A DNA stretch of 64,000 bases, taken from the NCBI RefSeq assembly GCF_000296815.2, contig NZ_CAIT01000004.1, positions 496,001-560,000 on the forward strand, read 5' to 3'. The notes below the pieces were generated by a model that saw nothing but the letters and a program-made list of their open reading frames with translations, searched no databases and was not told where the DNA came from. This stretch comes from Fibrisoma limi BUZ 3 (GTDB taxonomy: Bacteria > Bacteroidota > Bacteroidia > Cytophagales > Spirosomataceae). This document shows, in pieces, positions 36,335 to 44,249 of the stretch. Numbering within the stretch: position 1 is the first letter of the stretch; each line of letters opens with the position of its first letter. The position numbers were made by a program, and so were the translations under genes.

Positions 36335-36376
36335 CAAATCAGGCTATACCGAGCAGGTGTAGCCTGATTTGTTTTT
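36335..36376 (+). terminator. Rho-independent terminator, likely for susCD pair 2
   Basis: CAAATCAGGCTA (36335-36346) and TAGCCTGATTTG (36360-36371) form a perfect 12-pair stem followed by five T residues (36372-36376). It lies about 150 bases after the susD stop. Confidence 0.85.
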
Positions 36377-36381
36377 AAGAG

Positions 36382-36448
36382 GTGGAGTCCTGCGGTCAGG
36401 GTGGTGTCAGGTTCTGAACCTGACACCACCCTGACCGCAGGACTCCAC
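36382..36448. repeat. 67-base palindrome with single-base centre
   Basis: The arms 36382-36414 and 36416-36448 are perfectly complementary over 33 bases around one T (36415). The centre reads GGTTC-T-GAACC and the arm holds CCTGACCGCA, both shared with the palindromes at 870-917. Such a long perfect palindrome would extrude or fold strongly; its survival suggests recent insertion or constant renewal. Confidence 0.88.
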
Positions 36449-36729
36449 GTATCATCCACTTATGCTAGTTACTAGGCTTGCTGAAAAATGAAAAGCAGCG
36501 TATATAATTTGCCGTAAGACAACGGGCGTGCCGAAAGACTTGTCAGTATGCTATACGGGTTGTGTTACCCGAAATTTTATTTTACATTATAATTCGTTAG
36601 CAATTGTATGGTTGGTTTTAATTGAAGCAAAACAAATTTGATAATTTTCACGTAATTGTTGTTTTAACAAAATTTTAACCACAACTTTTGCTGCCTATTT
36701 TCTCATAACATAATTTCAACGACCGCTCT

Positions 36730-39700
36730 ATGAAGAGATTTTTATTGTTTGTGGTATGGTTGGGAGCATTCGCCCTGCCTGCCCTGGCGCAGGAGCGCCG
36801 GGTAGCCGGGAAAGTAACCTCAGCGGAAGACGGAAACCCACTGCCAGGCGTTTCTGTCGTTGTGAAAGGAACAACCCGTGGTACTCAGACCGACTCAGAA
36901 GGTAATTATTCTTTAACCGTACCGGCGAATGTGGGGACACTCGTCTTCAGTTTCGTTGGCACCACCTCGCAGGAAATCCCTGTTGGTAATCAATCCACAA
37001 TTAACGTGCGGTTAGGGGCCGACACGCGCTCGATCAATGAAGTGGTCGTTGTCGGCTACGGTAGTGAATCGAAGCGGAACCTGACAGGTAACATTGCTAA
37101 AGTATCCGGCCGGGAAATCGAGAATCTGCCCGTTACCAGCGTTGAGCAGGCCATTCAGGGCCGGGCCGCCGGTGTGCAGATCACCTCCCTGAACGGTAAA
37201 GTTGGCCAGGGGCTGCAAATCCGGGTGCGGGGCTCATCGTCCGTATCGGCCAGCAACCAGCCGTTGTTCGTGGTCGATGGAATTCCCATTACAACCGGTG
37301 CGCCGGGGGACCCGAATGCAACAGCAGCGCTGACAAACCCCATTGCCGACATCAACTTCAACGACATTGAGTCCATTGATATCCTGAAAGATGCGTCGGC
37401 GTCAGCCATTTACGGATCGCGGGCTAGTAATGGCGTGGTGCTGATTACGACCAAGAAAGGACGGCAGGGTAAAACGCAGTTTGAACTGAATGCCTACGGT
37501 GGTTTCAGCAACCCGACCCGCAGGCGTGAGTTTCTGAATACGCAGGAATACGTTCAGTTTTTTGAAGAAGCGCGGGCCAACTCGGTAGCGCTCGGTCTGA
37601 CCAACATTACCCAGGCGCAGCTTCAGAACTTCTTCACGTCAAATGCGGCCGGCGACCGGGCTAACTGGGAGCAGGGACGTATCAATACGAACTGGCAGGA
37701 TCAGGCGTATCAGGATGCCCCCATTCAGCAGTATGACCTGAGCGCCCGTGGTGGCGACGCCAAAACGCGCTTCTACGTATCGGGGTCGTATCTCGATCAG
37801 AGCGGTATTCTGATCAGTAACCGTTTCCGCCGGTTAAGCGGTCGGGTTAACCTCGACCACTCCGCCACTGACAAGCTGACGCTGGGTGTTAATCTGAACG
37901 TAGCTCGCACGGTCAACAACCAGTTGGCTAACGACAACTCGTTTACGACGCCGATGCAGATTGTCGCGTTGCCGCCCATCTCACCGGTTATTGATCCAAC
38001 AACTAATCGGCTCAACGACCAGACCTACTACTACAATTCCCTGCTCGACCGGGATTTCGCATCGTACGTAACTACGTCGTATCGGGTAATAGGGAATGTG
38101 TTTGCCGAGTATCGCATTCTGCCCGGCCTGTCGTTCCGGTCGGAGTGGGGATCTGACATCCTGACTAAGAACGAAGAGCAATACTACGGTCGCGAAACGC
38201 TGCTGGGTAATCCAAACGGCGTTGGGATCAACAACTTTGCGCAAATCGTAAACTACACGACCAACAACTTCTTTACGTTTGGGCGGACGTTTGCTGAGCG
38301 GCACGATGTCGATGCTACGGTCGGTATGTCGTACCAGGAATCGAGCACCAATTTTACACAGGTGCAGGGTAGGGATTTTCCAAGTAACGCCTATAAGCAG
38401 ATCATCGCTGCGGCCCGCATCACGGCCGGTTTGTCGACCGAAACCTCCTTTAGTTTCCTATCCTATTTCGCCCGTCTGAACTATCGCTTTAATAACCGTT
38501 ACCTGCTGGGATTGGTAGGCCGGGTAGATGGTTCGTCGCGGTTTGGTGCCAACAATCGTTACGGTATCTTCCCGTCAGCATCAGTAGGCTGGATTCTGAC
38601 GGAAGAGTCGTTTATGAAGAACATTCCGGCTATCAGTAATCTGAAGCTGCGGGCCAGCTATGGTCTGACGGGGAACGCTGAGATTGGGAACTTCGGCTCG
38701 CGGGCGCTGTACGACGGAACGGCCAGTTACGGCGGGATTCCAGGGCAGGCTCCCTCGCAGATTGCTAACCCGGATTTGAGCTGGGAAAAAACGCTTCAGA
38801 CGGACATCGGTCTTGAATTCGGCCTGCTCGATAACCGCATTACCGGCGAAATCGACTATTACACGAAGAATACCCGTGATCTGCTGCTGAACGTGAATGT
38901 ACCGGGAACAACCGGTTTTGCTACCCAGCTACGGAACGTCGGTCAGCTGGAAAACAAAGGATTTGAATTTGTCATTAACACGCAGAACGTTCGGGGCGCT
39001 TTCCAATGGAGCACCAACCTGAATATTGCCCGCAACACCAACAAGATCACGAACCTCGACGGGCAGATCATTCAGGGCGGCTACATCAACCAGGCGCAGG
39101 AAGGAAGCCCGATCGGGGTGTTCTTTGGCCGTGAATATGCCGGGGTAGACCCGCAGAACGGTGACGCCCTTTACTACCGCAATACCACCAACGCAGACGG
39201 TAGCCTGGATCGGAGCACCACCAACAATCCGAACCAGGCCGAGCGCGTAGTGATCGGCAATCCGAATCCTTCCTTTATCGGTGGGGTAACCAATACCTTG
39301 TCGTACAAAGGGTTGGAGCTTAGCTTCCTGTTCCAGGGACAGTTCGGCAACCAGATCTACAACGCAGCCGGTCAGTACATGTCGGCCAACGGTAACTTCT
39401 TCGACAACCAGACCCGCGATCAACTGCGTCGCTGGCAGCGCCCGGGCGATATCACCGACGTACCGCAGGCCCGGTTAGTGGGCGGTAATGGAACGGTCGA
39501 GTCGTCACGTTACCTCCAGGATGGAGATTATGTTCGGTTGAAAACGGCTACGCTGGGGTATACCTTGCCTAAAACGCTGACAAACCGGGCGAAACTCAGC
39601 CGGGTTCGCGTCTACGTAACGGGCCAGAATCTGCTGACCTTTACCAACTACACTGGCTGGGACCCTGAAGTGAACACCGATGCAGCGGCTGGCAACATCG

Positions 39701-39771
39701 GGTTGGGTAACGACTTCTACTCGGCTCCGCAACCCCGGACCATTACGGCGGGTATCAACATCGGTTTTTAA
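36730..39771 (+). CDS. SusC/RagA-type TonB-linked outer-membrane protein (pair 3)
   Basis: A 1013-residue SusC-class transporter. The signal peptide ends LPALAQ. The regulatory-like domain (GKVTSAEDGNPLPGVSVVVK), the TonB-box-like INEVVVVGYG, and the plug motifs NQPLFVVDGIPITTG and AIYGSRASNGVVLITTKKG are all present. The barrel ends with GINIGF. It is paralogous to the pair 2 SusC. No regulator or hydrolase gene is adjacent, so it is not part of an evident polysaccharide utilisation locus. Confidence 0.95.
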   Translation: MKRFLLFVVWLGAFALPALAQERRVAGKVTSAEDGNPLPGVSVVVKGTTRGTQTDSEGNYSLTVPANVGTLVFSFVGTTSQEIPVGNQSTINVRLGADTRSINEVVVVGYGSESKRNLTGNIAKVSGREIENLPVTSVEQAIQGRAAGVQITSLNGKVGQGLQIRVRGSSSVSASNQPLFVVDGIPITTGAPGDPNATAALTNPIADINFNDIESIDILKDASASAIYGSRASNGVVLITTKKGRQGKTQFELNAYGGFSNPTRRREFLNTQEYVQFFEEARANSVALGLTNITQAQLQNFFTSNAAGDRANWEQGRINTNWQDQAYQDAPIQQYDLSARGGDAKTRFYVSGSYLDQSGILISNRFRRLSGRVNLDHSATDKLTLGVNLNVARTVNNQLANDNSFTTPMQIVALPPISPVIDPTTNRLNDQTYYYNSLLDRDFASYVTTSYRVIGNVFAEYRILPGLSFRSEWGSDILTKNEEQYYGRETLLGNPNGVGINNFAQIVNYTTNNFFTFGRTFAERHDVDATVGMSYQESSTNFTQVQGRDFPSNAYKQIIAAARITAGLSTETSFSFLSYFARLNYRFNNRYLLGLVGRVDGSSRFGANNRYGIFPSASVGWILTEESFMKNIPAISNLKLRASYGLTGNAEIGNFGSRALYDGTASYGGIPGQAPSQIANPDLSWEKTLQTDIGLEFGLLDNRITGEIDYYTKNTRDLLLNVNVPGTTGFATQLRNVGQLENKGFEFVINTQNVRGAFQWSTNLNIARNTNKITNLDGQIIQGGYINQAQEGSPIGVFFGREYAGVDPQNGDALYYRNTTNADGSLDRSTTNNPNQAERVVIGNPNPSFIGGVTNTLSYKGLELSFLFQGQFGNQIYNAAGQYMSANGNFFDNQTRDQLRRWQRPGDITDVPQARLVGGNGTVESSRYLQDGDYVRLKTATLGYTLPKTLTNRAKLSRVRVYVTGQNLLTFTNYTGWDPEVNTDAAAGNIGLGNDFYSAPQPRTITAGINIGF

Positions 39772-39806
39772 TGGTAATCTGAACAACTCATTGCTCTTAA
39801 TTCGGT

Positions 39807-41171
39807 ATGAATCATATAAAACTGTCAATCGTTGGGTCGGTGCTGGCCGTGGGCCTGTTGCTGACCGGATGCGATAACAAACTGGATATTAATCCGATCA
39901 ACTCGGTTGATGCACAGCAGGCGTTGCAGACGGCCCAGGATCTGGATGCCTTACTGGTCGGTGCCTATGATGCGCTCGGGAATGGAAATCTGTACGGCGG
40001 TAACCTGCTACGGGATGCTGAACTTTTGGGCGATAACGGCGAGACTACCTGGAACGGAACGTTTCTGGAACCAGCCGAAATTGCCCGCAAAGCCATACTG
40101 ACCACAAACGGACAGGTTAGAGATACCTGGTTGGCTGCCTATTACACGATCAATATCTGTAATACGGTGCTGGCTAATCTGAATCTCGCAGAAGCTAGTG
40201 AACGGGGACGCATTGAAGGGGAGGCCAAGTTTATCCGGGGGACGATGTACTTTGAACTGGTGCGCTTCTATGCCCGGCCCTGGGGCGACGGTGATGCGAA
40301 CACCAGCCCGGGTGTCCCCCTCGTGCTGACGCCTACGACGGTGCTTAACCAAAGCAACCAGGTACCGCGTAACTCGGTAGCGGAAGTGTATGCCCAGGTA
40401 ATCAAAGACCTGACCGAAGCCGAAACCCGGCTACCGGCCACCAACGGCTTCTTTTCTACCAAAGGAGCAGCCGCCGGCATGCTGGCCCGCGTGTATTTGC
40501 AGCAGGGCAGTTTCGGTCCGGCCGCCAGTGCCGCCGATCGGGTCATTGCGTCGAACCGCTATCAGTTGGTGCCCATTGAAGAAGTATTCGACCTGCGCTT
40601 GTTCATCAATGGGTTCAATACAGACGAAACCGTGTTTGCAGTGCAGGTAACCGATCAGGACGGGGTCAATAACCTGAATCTGTATTACGCTATCCGGGAC
40701 TACGGCGGTCGGGGTGACATCTACATTCAGGAGCGCCACCTGAACCTGTACGAGCAGGCCGATCAGCGCGGTGGCCTGTTCTATGAAGATGATGGTGGTT
40801 TGCTCCGTACGGCTAAGTTTGTCAATCAATATGGCAACGTACAGGTACTGCGGCTGGCCGAAATGTACCTGATCCGGGCCGAGGCTAATTTCCGGAACAA
40901 CACGTCGGTGGGGGCTGCCCCGCTCGATGATGTAAACCTGATCCGGGCGAGGGCCGGGCTGGCGCCACTGACGCCCGCACAGCTTACGCTGAACGCAATT
41001 CTGCGGGAACGCCGGCTGGAACTGGCCTTCGAAGGCACGCTGATTCACGACATCAAGCGGACCCGGCAGAACATCGGTACCATCCGGTTCAATGATCCAC
41101 GGCTCATTTATCCAATTCCGCAGCGGGAAATCGATGCCAACCGGGCCTTGGTGCAGAATGCGGGGTATTGA
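39807..41171 (+). CDS. SusD/RagB-family lipoprotein (pair 3)
   Basis: A 454-residue lipoprotein with a lipobox ending LLLTGC (Cys22). DNKLDINPINSVDAQQALQ and GEAKFIRGTMYFELVRFYARPWG are family hallmarks, as is the C-terminal LRERRLELAFEGTLIHDIKR. It follows its SusC partner after 35 bases and is paralogous to the pair 2 SusD. A hairpin terminator follows. Confidence 0.94.
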   Translation: MNHIKLSIVGSVLAVGLLLTGCDNKLDINPINSVDAQQALQTAQDLDALLVGAYDALGNGNLYGGNLLRDAELLGDNGETTWNGTFLEPAEIARKAILTTNGQVRDTWLAAYYTINICNTVLANLNLAEASERGRIEGEAKFIRGTMYFELVRFYARPWGDGDANTSPGVPLVLTPTTVLNQSNQVPRNSVAEVYAQVIKDLTEAETRLPATNGFFSTKGAAAGMLARVYLQQGSFGPAASAADRVIASNRYQLVPIEEVFDLRLFINGFNTDETVFAVQVTDQDGVNNLNLYYAIRDYGGRGDIYIQERHLNLYEQADQRGGLFYEDDGGLLRTAKFVNQYGNVQVLRLAEMYLIRAEANFRNNTSVGAAPLDDVNLIRARAGLAPLTPAQLTLNAILRERRLELAFEGTLIHDIKRTRQNIGTIRFNDPRLIYPIPQREIDANRALVQNAGY

Positions 41172-41189
41172 TTCTTAGGCGTATACATG

Positions 41190-41224
41190 AAGCGAGGGCA
41201 CACCCGACCGGGGTGCCCTCGCTT
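41190..41224. terminator. Bidirectional hairpin after susCD pair 3
   Basis: AAGCGAGGGCAC (41190-41201) and GTGCCCTCGCTT (41213-41224) form a perfect stem. It lies between the susD gene and the convergent DUF486 gene. On the plus strand CGTTTT follows, which may act as a weak T tract. Confidence 0.85.
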
Positions 41225-41235
41225 CGTTTTAAAAC

Positions 41236-41565
41236 TTACCACTTCTTGAACACGAAGAAAACCGCCAGCACCAGAAAGACAAAACCAACGATGTAGTTCC
41301 ACTTTATCTCTTCTTTCAGATACAGCACAGCAAAGGCCGCAAACACAATCAGCGTTACAACTTCCTGAATCGTTTTGAGCTGAAATGCGTTAAATTCAAA
41401 AGAACCGATACGATTGGCCGGCACCGCAATGCAGTATTCAAAAAAGGCGATGCCCCAGCTTATCAGGATCACTTTCCAGAGCGGTTCGTTATGGTATTTC
41501 AGATGCCAGTACCAGGCAGTTGTCATGAAAAGGTTAGAAACGATCAGTAGTAGTATCGTACGCAT
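41236..41565 (-). CDS. DUF486 (DMT-superfamily) membrane protein
   Basis: A 109-residue protein with four predicted membrane helices, starting MRTILLLIVSNLFMTTAWYWHLKY. SWGIAFFEYCIAVPANRIG and the C-terminal YIVGFVFLVLAVFFVFKKW are typical of DUF486, a small family related to drug/metabolite transporters. Transport activity is not established. The ATG at 41565 fits the family length; upstream in-frame codons lie in the region between divergent genes. Confidence 0.88.
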   Translation of the reverse strand: MRTILLLIVSNLFMTTAWYWHLKYHNEPLWKVILISWGIAFFEYCIAVPANRIGSFEFNAFQLKTIQEVVTLIVFAAFAVLYLKEEIKWNYIVGFVFLVLAVFFVFKKW

Positions 41566-41653
41566 AAAAAATTGAAAAGCAGAGAAATTAAACCCTAAAC
41601 TACCCGGCGTAATCAAACGTTTAGTAAAGGTAAGCGCTCTGTAAACAACGATC

Positions 41654-42907
41654 ATGAACTGCCGACACATTATCCTCTTTTTGCTGCTGCTCAGTCCGTT
41701 TGGTCTACGGGCTCAGGCGCAGTACACGACTGAAAATCCCCGCGTTGATGACGTTAACGACCGCGACGTAACCATCCGGCGCGTCGAGCTGACGGATCAA
41801 TACACGATCATTTACATGACGTTTCGCTCGAAACGGTCGTCGGGGCAGATGTTTAAAATTCCGTTACCGAACGGACGTGGCTACTCGCTTCCTTCGGGTA
41901 ATACCATCAGCTTCGTACCGACCGCAAGGCTCTACGTGAACGATGGCGAAAAGTCGTTTAAGTTCGTCAGAGCGGAGAACATACCCACCGAAAAACGGCG
42001 GGACGTATCGCCGGGCGAGCAGGTTGATTTTGTGGCTTATTTCGAGCGAATCACCCCTGGTTACGAGGTATTCGACCTCTTCGAGTGTAGTGATCAGAAC
42101 CGAAACGGCGAGATCTGTTTTAACTTCTGGGGGGTTCATATCACCAATCCGGCGAAGAAACCAAATGCCAGACGAGCCCCGACTACGCCACCCAAACAGG
42201 AGCCGAAGCCCCGTGAGACACCCCGGGCAACGCCAACCGTACCGACGCCGGAGCCCGAAAAACCTAAGCCCAATACGCCCGTGGCCGTGGCTATCAACGG
42301 TACCGTGCGCGACGTTAAAACCAAAAAACCGTTGAAAGCGACTATTACGTACCAGTTGCTGTCGGGGGCTGAAACGAACGGAGACGAACCCGCCGATTCA
42401 GTACGTAGTGATGCCTCTACCGGAAAATACAGCGCCCCCGGCCAGACCGTTGCGGTGTATGCCGTTATGGCCTCGGCAAAGGGTTATTTTAGCCAGAGCG
42501 ACACCCTGGCGACCAGTCGTTCGGACGTAACCCGGAATTTTGACCTGGTTCCGATCGAGACCGGCGCAAAAATCACGTTGAAGAATATCTACTTCAACGT
42601 GTCCAGGTTTGATCTGAAGCCGGAATCATTCCCGGAACTGGATCGGCTGGTTGGAATTATGCAGGAAAATCCGACGCTGACGATCCGGCTCGAAGGACAC
42701 ACCGACATTGTCGGTAGCTTTGATGCCAATGTCGAACTCTCGCGCAACCGGGTCAACGAGGTAAAGCGATACCTAGTCTCCAAAGGTATTGACTCCGACC
42801 GTATCGATACGGTTGGCTACGGTCCGTCGCGCCCGATCAATTCCAATAAGAGCCTGAAAGAACGGCCCGAGAACCGCCGGGTCGAACTGGTGATCACGAA
42901 GGTCTAA
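41654..42907 (+). CDS. OmpA-family protein with proline-rich linker
   Basis: A 417-residue exported protein. After a signal peptide (ending LRAQAQ) comes a beta-rich domain of about 150 residues. A stretch of some 40 residues, rich in Pro and Lys, leads to a carboxypeptidase-regulatory-like domain (INGTVRDVKTKKPLKATITY). The C-terminal OmpA domain has LEGHTDIVGSFDANVELSRN and NRRVELVI, which bind peptidoglycan. It probably links the outer membrane to the cell wall. No transmembrane barrel is evident. An inverted repeat follows the stop codon. Confidence 0.9.
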   Translation: MNCRHIILFLLLLSPFGLRAQAQYTTENPRVDDVNDRDVTIRRVELTDQYTIIYMTFRSKRSSGQMFKIPLPNGRGYSLPSGNTISFVPTARLYVNDGEKSFKFVRAENIPTEKRRDVSPGEQVDFVAYFERITPGYEVFDLFECSDQNRNGEICFNFWGVHITNPAKKPNARRAPTTPPKQEPKPRETPRATPTVPTPEPEKPKPNTPVAVAINGTVRDVKTKKPLKATITYQLLSGAETNGDEPADSVRSDASTGKYSAPGQTVAVYAVMASAKGYFSQSDTLATSRSDVTRNFDLVPIETGAKITLKNIYFNVSRFDLKPESFPELDRLVGIMQENPTLTIRLEGHTDIVGSFDANVELSRNRVNEVKRYLVSKGIDSDRIDTVGYGPSRPINSNKSLKERPENRRVELVITKV

Positions 42908-42923
42908 AAACCCTGGATGCGGG

Positions 42924-43005
42924 TTTTCGGTTTACAGTTTTCTGTTTGCGCTTGGGGCGGATAGCCAGTATCACCAGCCGTGAACAGAAAACTGTAAACC
43001 GAAAA
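42924..43005. repeat. Inverted repeat with 23-base perfect arms and 36-base loop
   Basis: The left arm (42924-42946) starts TTTTCGGTTTACAG and ends TTTTCTGTT; the right arm (42983-43005) is its exact complement. The loop is 36 bases, the same length as that of the element at 36206-36289, though the arms differ. It occupies nearly all the space between the OmpA-family gene and the endonuclease III gene, whose ATG is five bases beyond. Confidence 0.85.
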
Positions 43006-43009
43006 CTGA

Positions 43010-43672
43010 ATGAAGCCTGATTTTGATCTTACAACCGTTCTGAACCTCATCGACAAGGCCATTCAGCCGTACCCGAAGGCCGCCATGTTCGAGCTGGCAG
43101 AGCGGGGCTACAACAGCCTGTTTGAGCAACTGATTTCGTGCATCGTTTCCATCCGGACGCTGGATGAAACCACCATTCCGGTGTCGGAACGATTGTTTGC
43201 GGTTGCCCGTACGCCCGACGAGTTGCTGGCTCTCGACATTCCGACCTTAACGGAATTGTTGTACGGTACGACCTACCCCGATCAGAAAGCGTACACCATG
43301 CGGGGGATTGCCGAACGTACTGTTTTAGAATTTGGCGGTACACTCCCCGCTGATTTTGAATTGCTTACTTCCTTTAAAGGCGTAGGGCCAAAGTGCGCGA
43401 ATCTGGCATTGGGCGTAGCGGCCGGTCAGGCGGCCATCAGTGTGGACGTACACGTGCATCGGGTGGTTAATCGCTGGGGCTATGTTCTGACCCGGCAACC
43501 CGAACAAACGTTGAAAGTGTTGGAGACTAAGGTACCGCAGGGGCAATGGATTGATATCAACCGGCTGCTCATGCCGTTTGGGAAGCACATATGCACCGGA
43601 ACGCTACCCCACTGTTCGACCTGCCCCGTTTTGCAATGGTGTGAGCAGGTTGGTGTGACAAAACATCGATAA
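43010..43672 (+). CDS. Endonuclease III-like DNA glycosylase (HhH-GPD, 4Fe-4S)
   Basis: A 220-residue base-excision-repair enzyme. The helix-hairpin-helix is FKGVGPKCANLAL with the catalytic Lys, and the essential Asp is in ISVDVHVHRVVNRWG. The C-terminus has CTGTLPHCSTCPVLQWC, an exact C-X6-C-X2-C-X5-C iron-sulfur loop. It should remove oxidised pyrimidines and nick the abasic site. One deviation is SIRTLDETT where Escherichia coli Nth has SAQATD. An inverted repeat ends five bases before the ATG, so the promoter is presumably within or before it. Confidence 0.9.
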   Translation: MKPDFDLTTVLNLIDKAIQPYPKAAMFELAERGYNSLFEQLISCIVSIRTLDETTIPVSERLFAVARTPDELLALDIPTLTELLYGTTYPDQKAYTMRGIAERTVLEFGGTLPADFELLTSFKGVGPKCANLALGVAAGQAAISVDVHVHRVVNRWGYVLTRQPEQTLKVLETKVPQGQWIDINRLLMPFGKHICTGTLPHCSTCPVLQWCEQVGVTKHR

Positions 43673-43686
43673 ATAGACGTAGCTCG

Positions 43687-43947
43687 TTACAGTTCAGCGT
43701 AGAAGTCCTGCCAATTCATACTGTTCAGATAGGGTTCCAGCGAATTCAGCTCTGTAAACGTGCAGATACAGGTAAGCGTTTGCTGCGCTTCATCGAAACA
43801 CATTTCAGCGAAGAAGTCGTTGAACTGATACAACTGCCGAAATCGGCCTGCTTCAGAGTAAGACGATAATTGCGTTCCCCATAAAATTAGAGCGCCAATC
43901 TTAATGGCAAAGGGGAGCTGATCGTATGCCTGTCGTTCAATTTTCAT
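43687..43947 (-). CDS. Small protein of unknown function
   Basis: An 86-residue protein beginning MKIERQAYDQLPFAIKIGAL. It has no signal peptide and no motif I recognise. The centre FRQLYQFNDFFAEMCFDEAQ and a slightly acidic C-terminus suggest a soluble alpha/beta protein. The pattern is similar to small proteins of about this size found across Cytophagales. The ATG at 43947 is chosen because the upstream alternative at 43977 adds a stretch without conserved character. It is convergent with the endonuclease III gene. Confidence 0.6.
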   Translation of the reverse strand: MKIERQAYDQLPFAIKIGALILWGTQLSSYSEAGRFRQLYQFNDFFAEMCFDEAQQTLTCICTFTELNSLEPYLNSMNWQDFYAEL

Positions 43948-44080
43948 AGCGTATTCTTGAGTAAAAAGAGGAAGCACTGTTGGCTTTTTCTAATGTTGAC
44001 GTAAACAAGGGCAATTTTGTTTGTTTCTACTTATATAATTAAATAGACTTATTATAAATTTACTGGGTGGTGTATAAAGA

Positions 44081-44117
44081 AAAAGCCACCGACAGGCAAC
44101 GGCCTATCGATGGCTTT
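44081..44117 (-). terminator. Terminator after tRNA-Arg
   Basis: Read on the minus strand, AAAGCCA at 44111-44117 pairs with TGGCTTT at 44082-44088 as part of an imperfect stem extended by further pairs, followed by a T run. It lies directly 3' of the tRNA and probably ends its transcript. Confidence 0.7.
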
Positions 44118-44122
44118 GGGAG

Positions 44123-44194
44123 TAGCTCCGACGGGAATCGAACCCATATCAAACGTTTAGGAAACGTCTATTCTATCCATTGAACTACGGAGCC
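44123..44194 (-). tRNA. tRNA-Arg (anticodon CCT)
   Basis: A 72-base cloverleaf on the minus strand. The acceptor stem pairs GGCTCCG (5' end at 44194) with CGGAGCT, with A at 44123 as the discriminator. The anticodon stem GACGT/ACGTT closes the loop TTCCTAA, giving anticodon CCT. The T arm contains GGTTCGATTCC. CCA is not encoded. It decodes AGG arginine codons. Confidence 0.93.
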
Positions 44195-44249
44195 AAATAA
44201 AAGGCGGTTGTGAAACCGCCTTCCTATCCGCAAAATTGCTTAAAATTCG

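Larger units (their letters stand above)
36185..36729. other. Intergenic region, 545 bases, between susCD pairs 2 and 3
   Basis: No gene is seen. From left to right it holds a 24-base-arm inverted repeat (36206-36289), a terminator hairpin (36335-36376), a 67-base near-perfect palindrome (36382-36448) and then an AT-rich promoter region. Before the susC ATG at 36730, AACTTTTG (36683-36690) is a one-mismatch -7 element, with TTG at 36659-36661 about 21 bases upstream. Confidence 0.6.

Noticed and set aside
23752-41171. A polysaccharide utilisation locus
   Set aside because: There are SusCD pairs but no glycoside hydrolase, lyase, SusR/HTCS or ECF sigma gene between them, so the term is not supported.
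42924-43005. CRISPR or IS terminal repeats
   Set aside because: Only one pair of arms, no spacers, no transposase and no target duplication seen; better described as a small inverted-repeat element.
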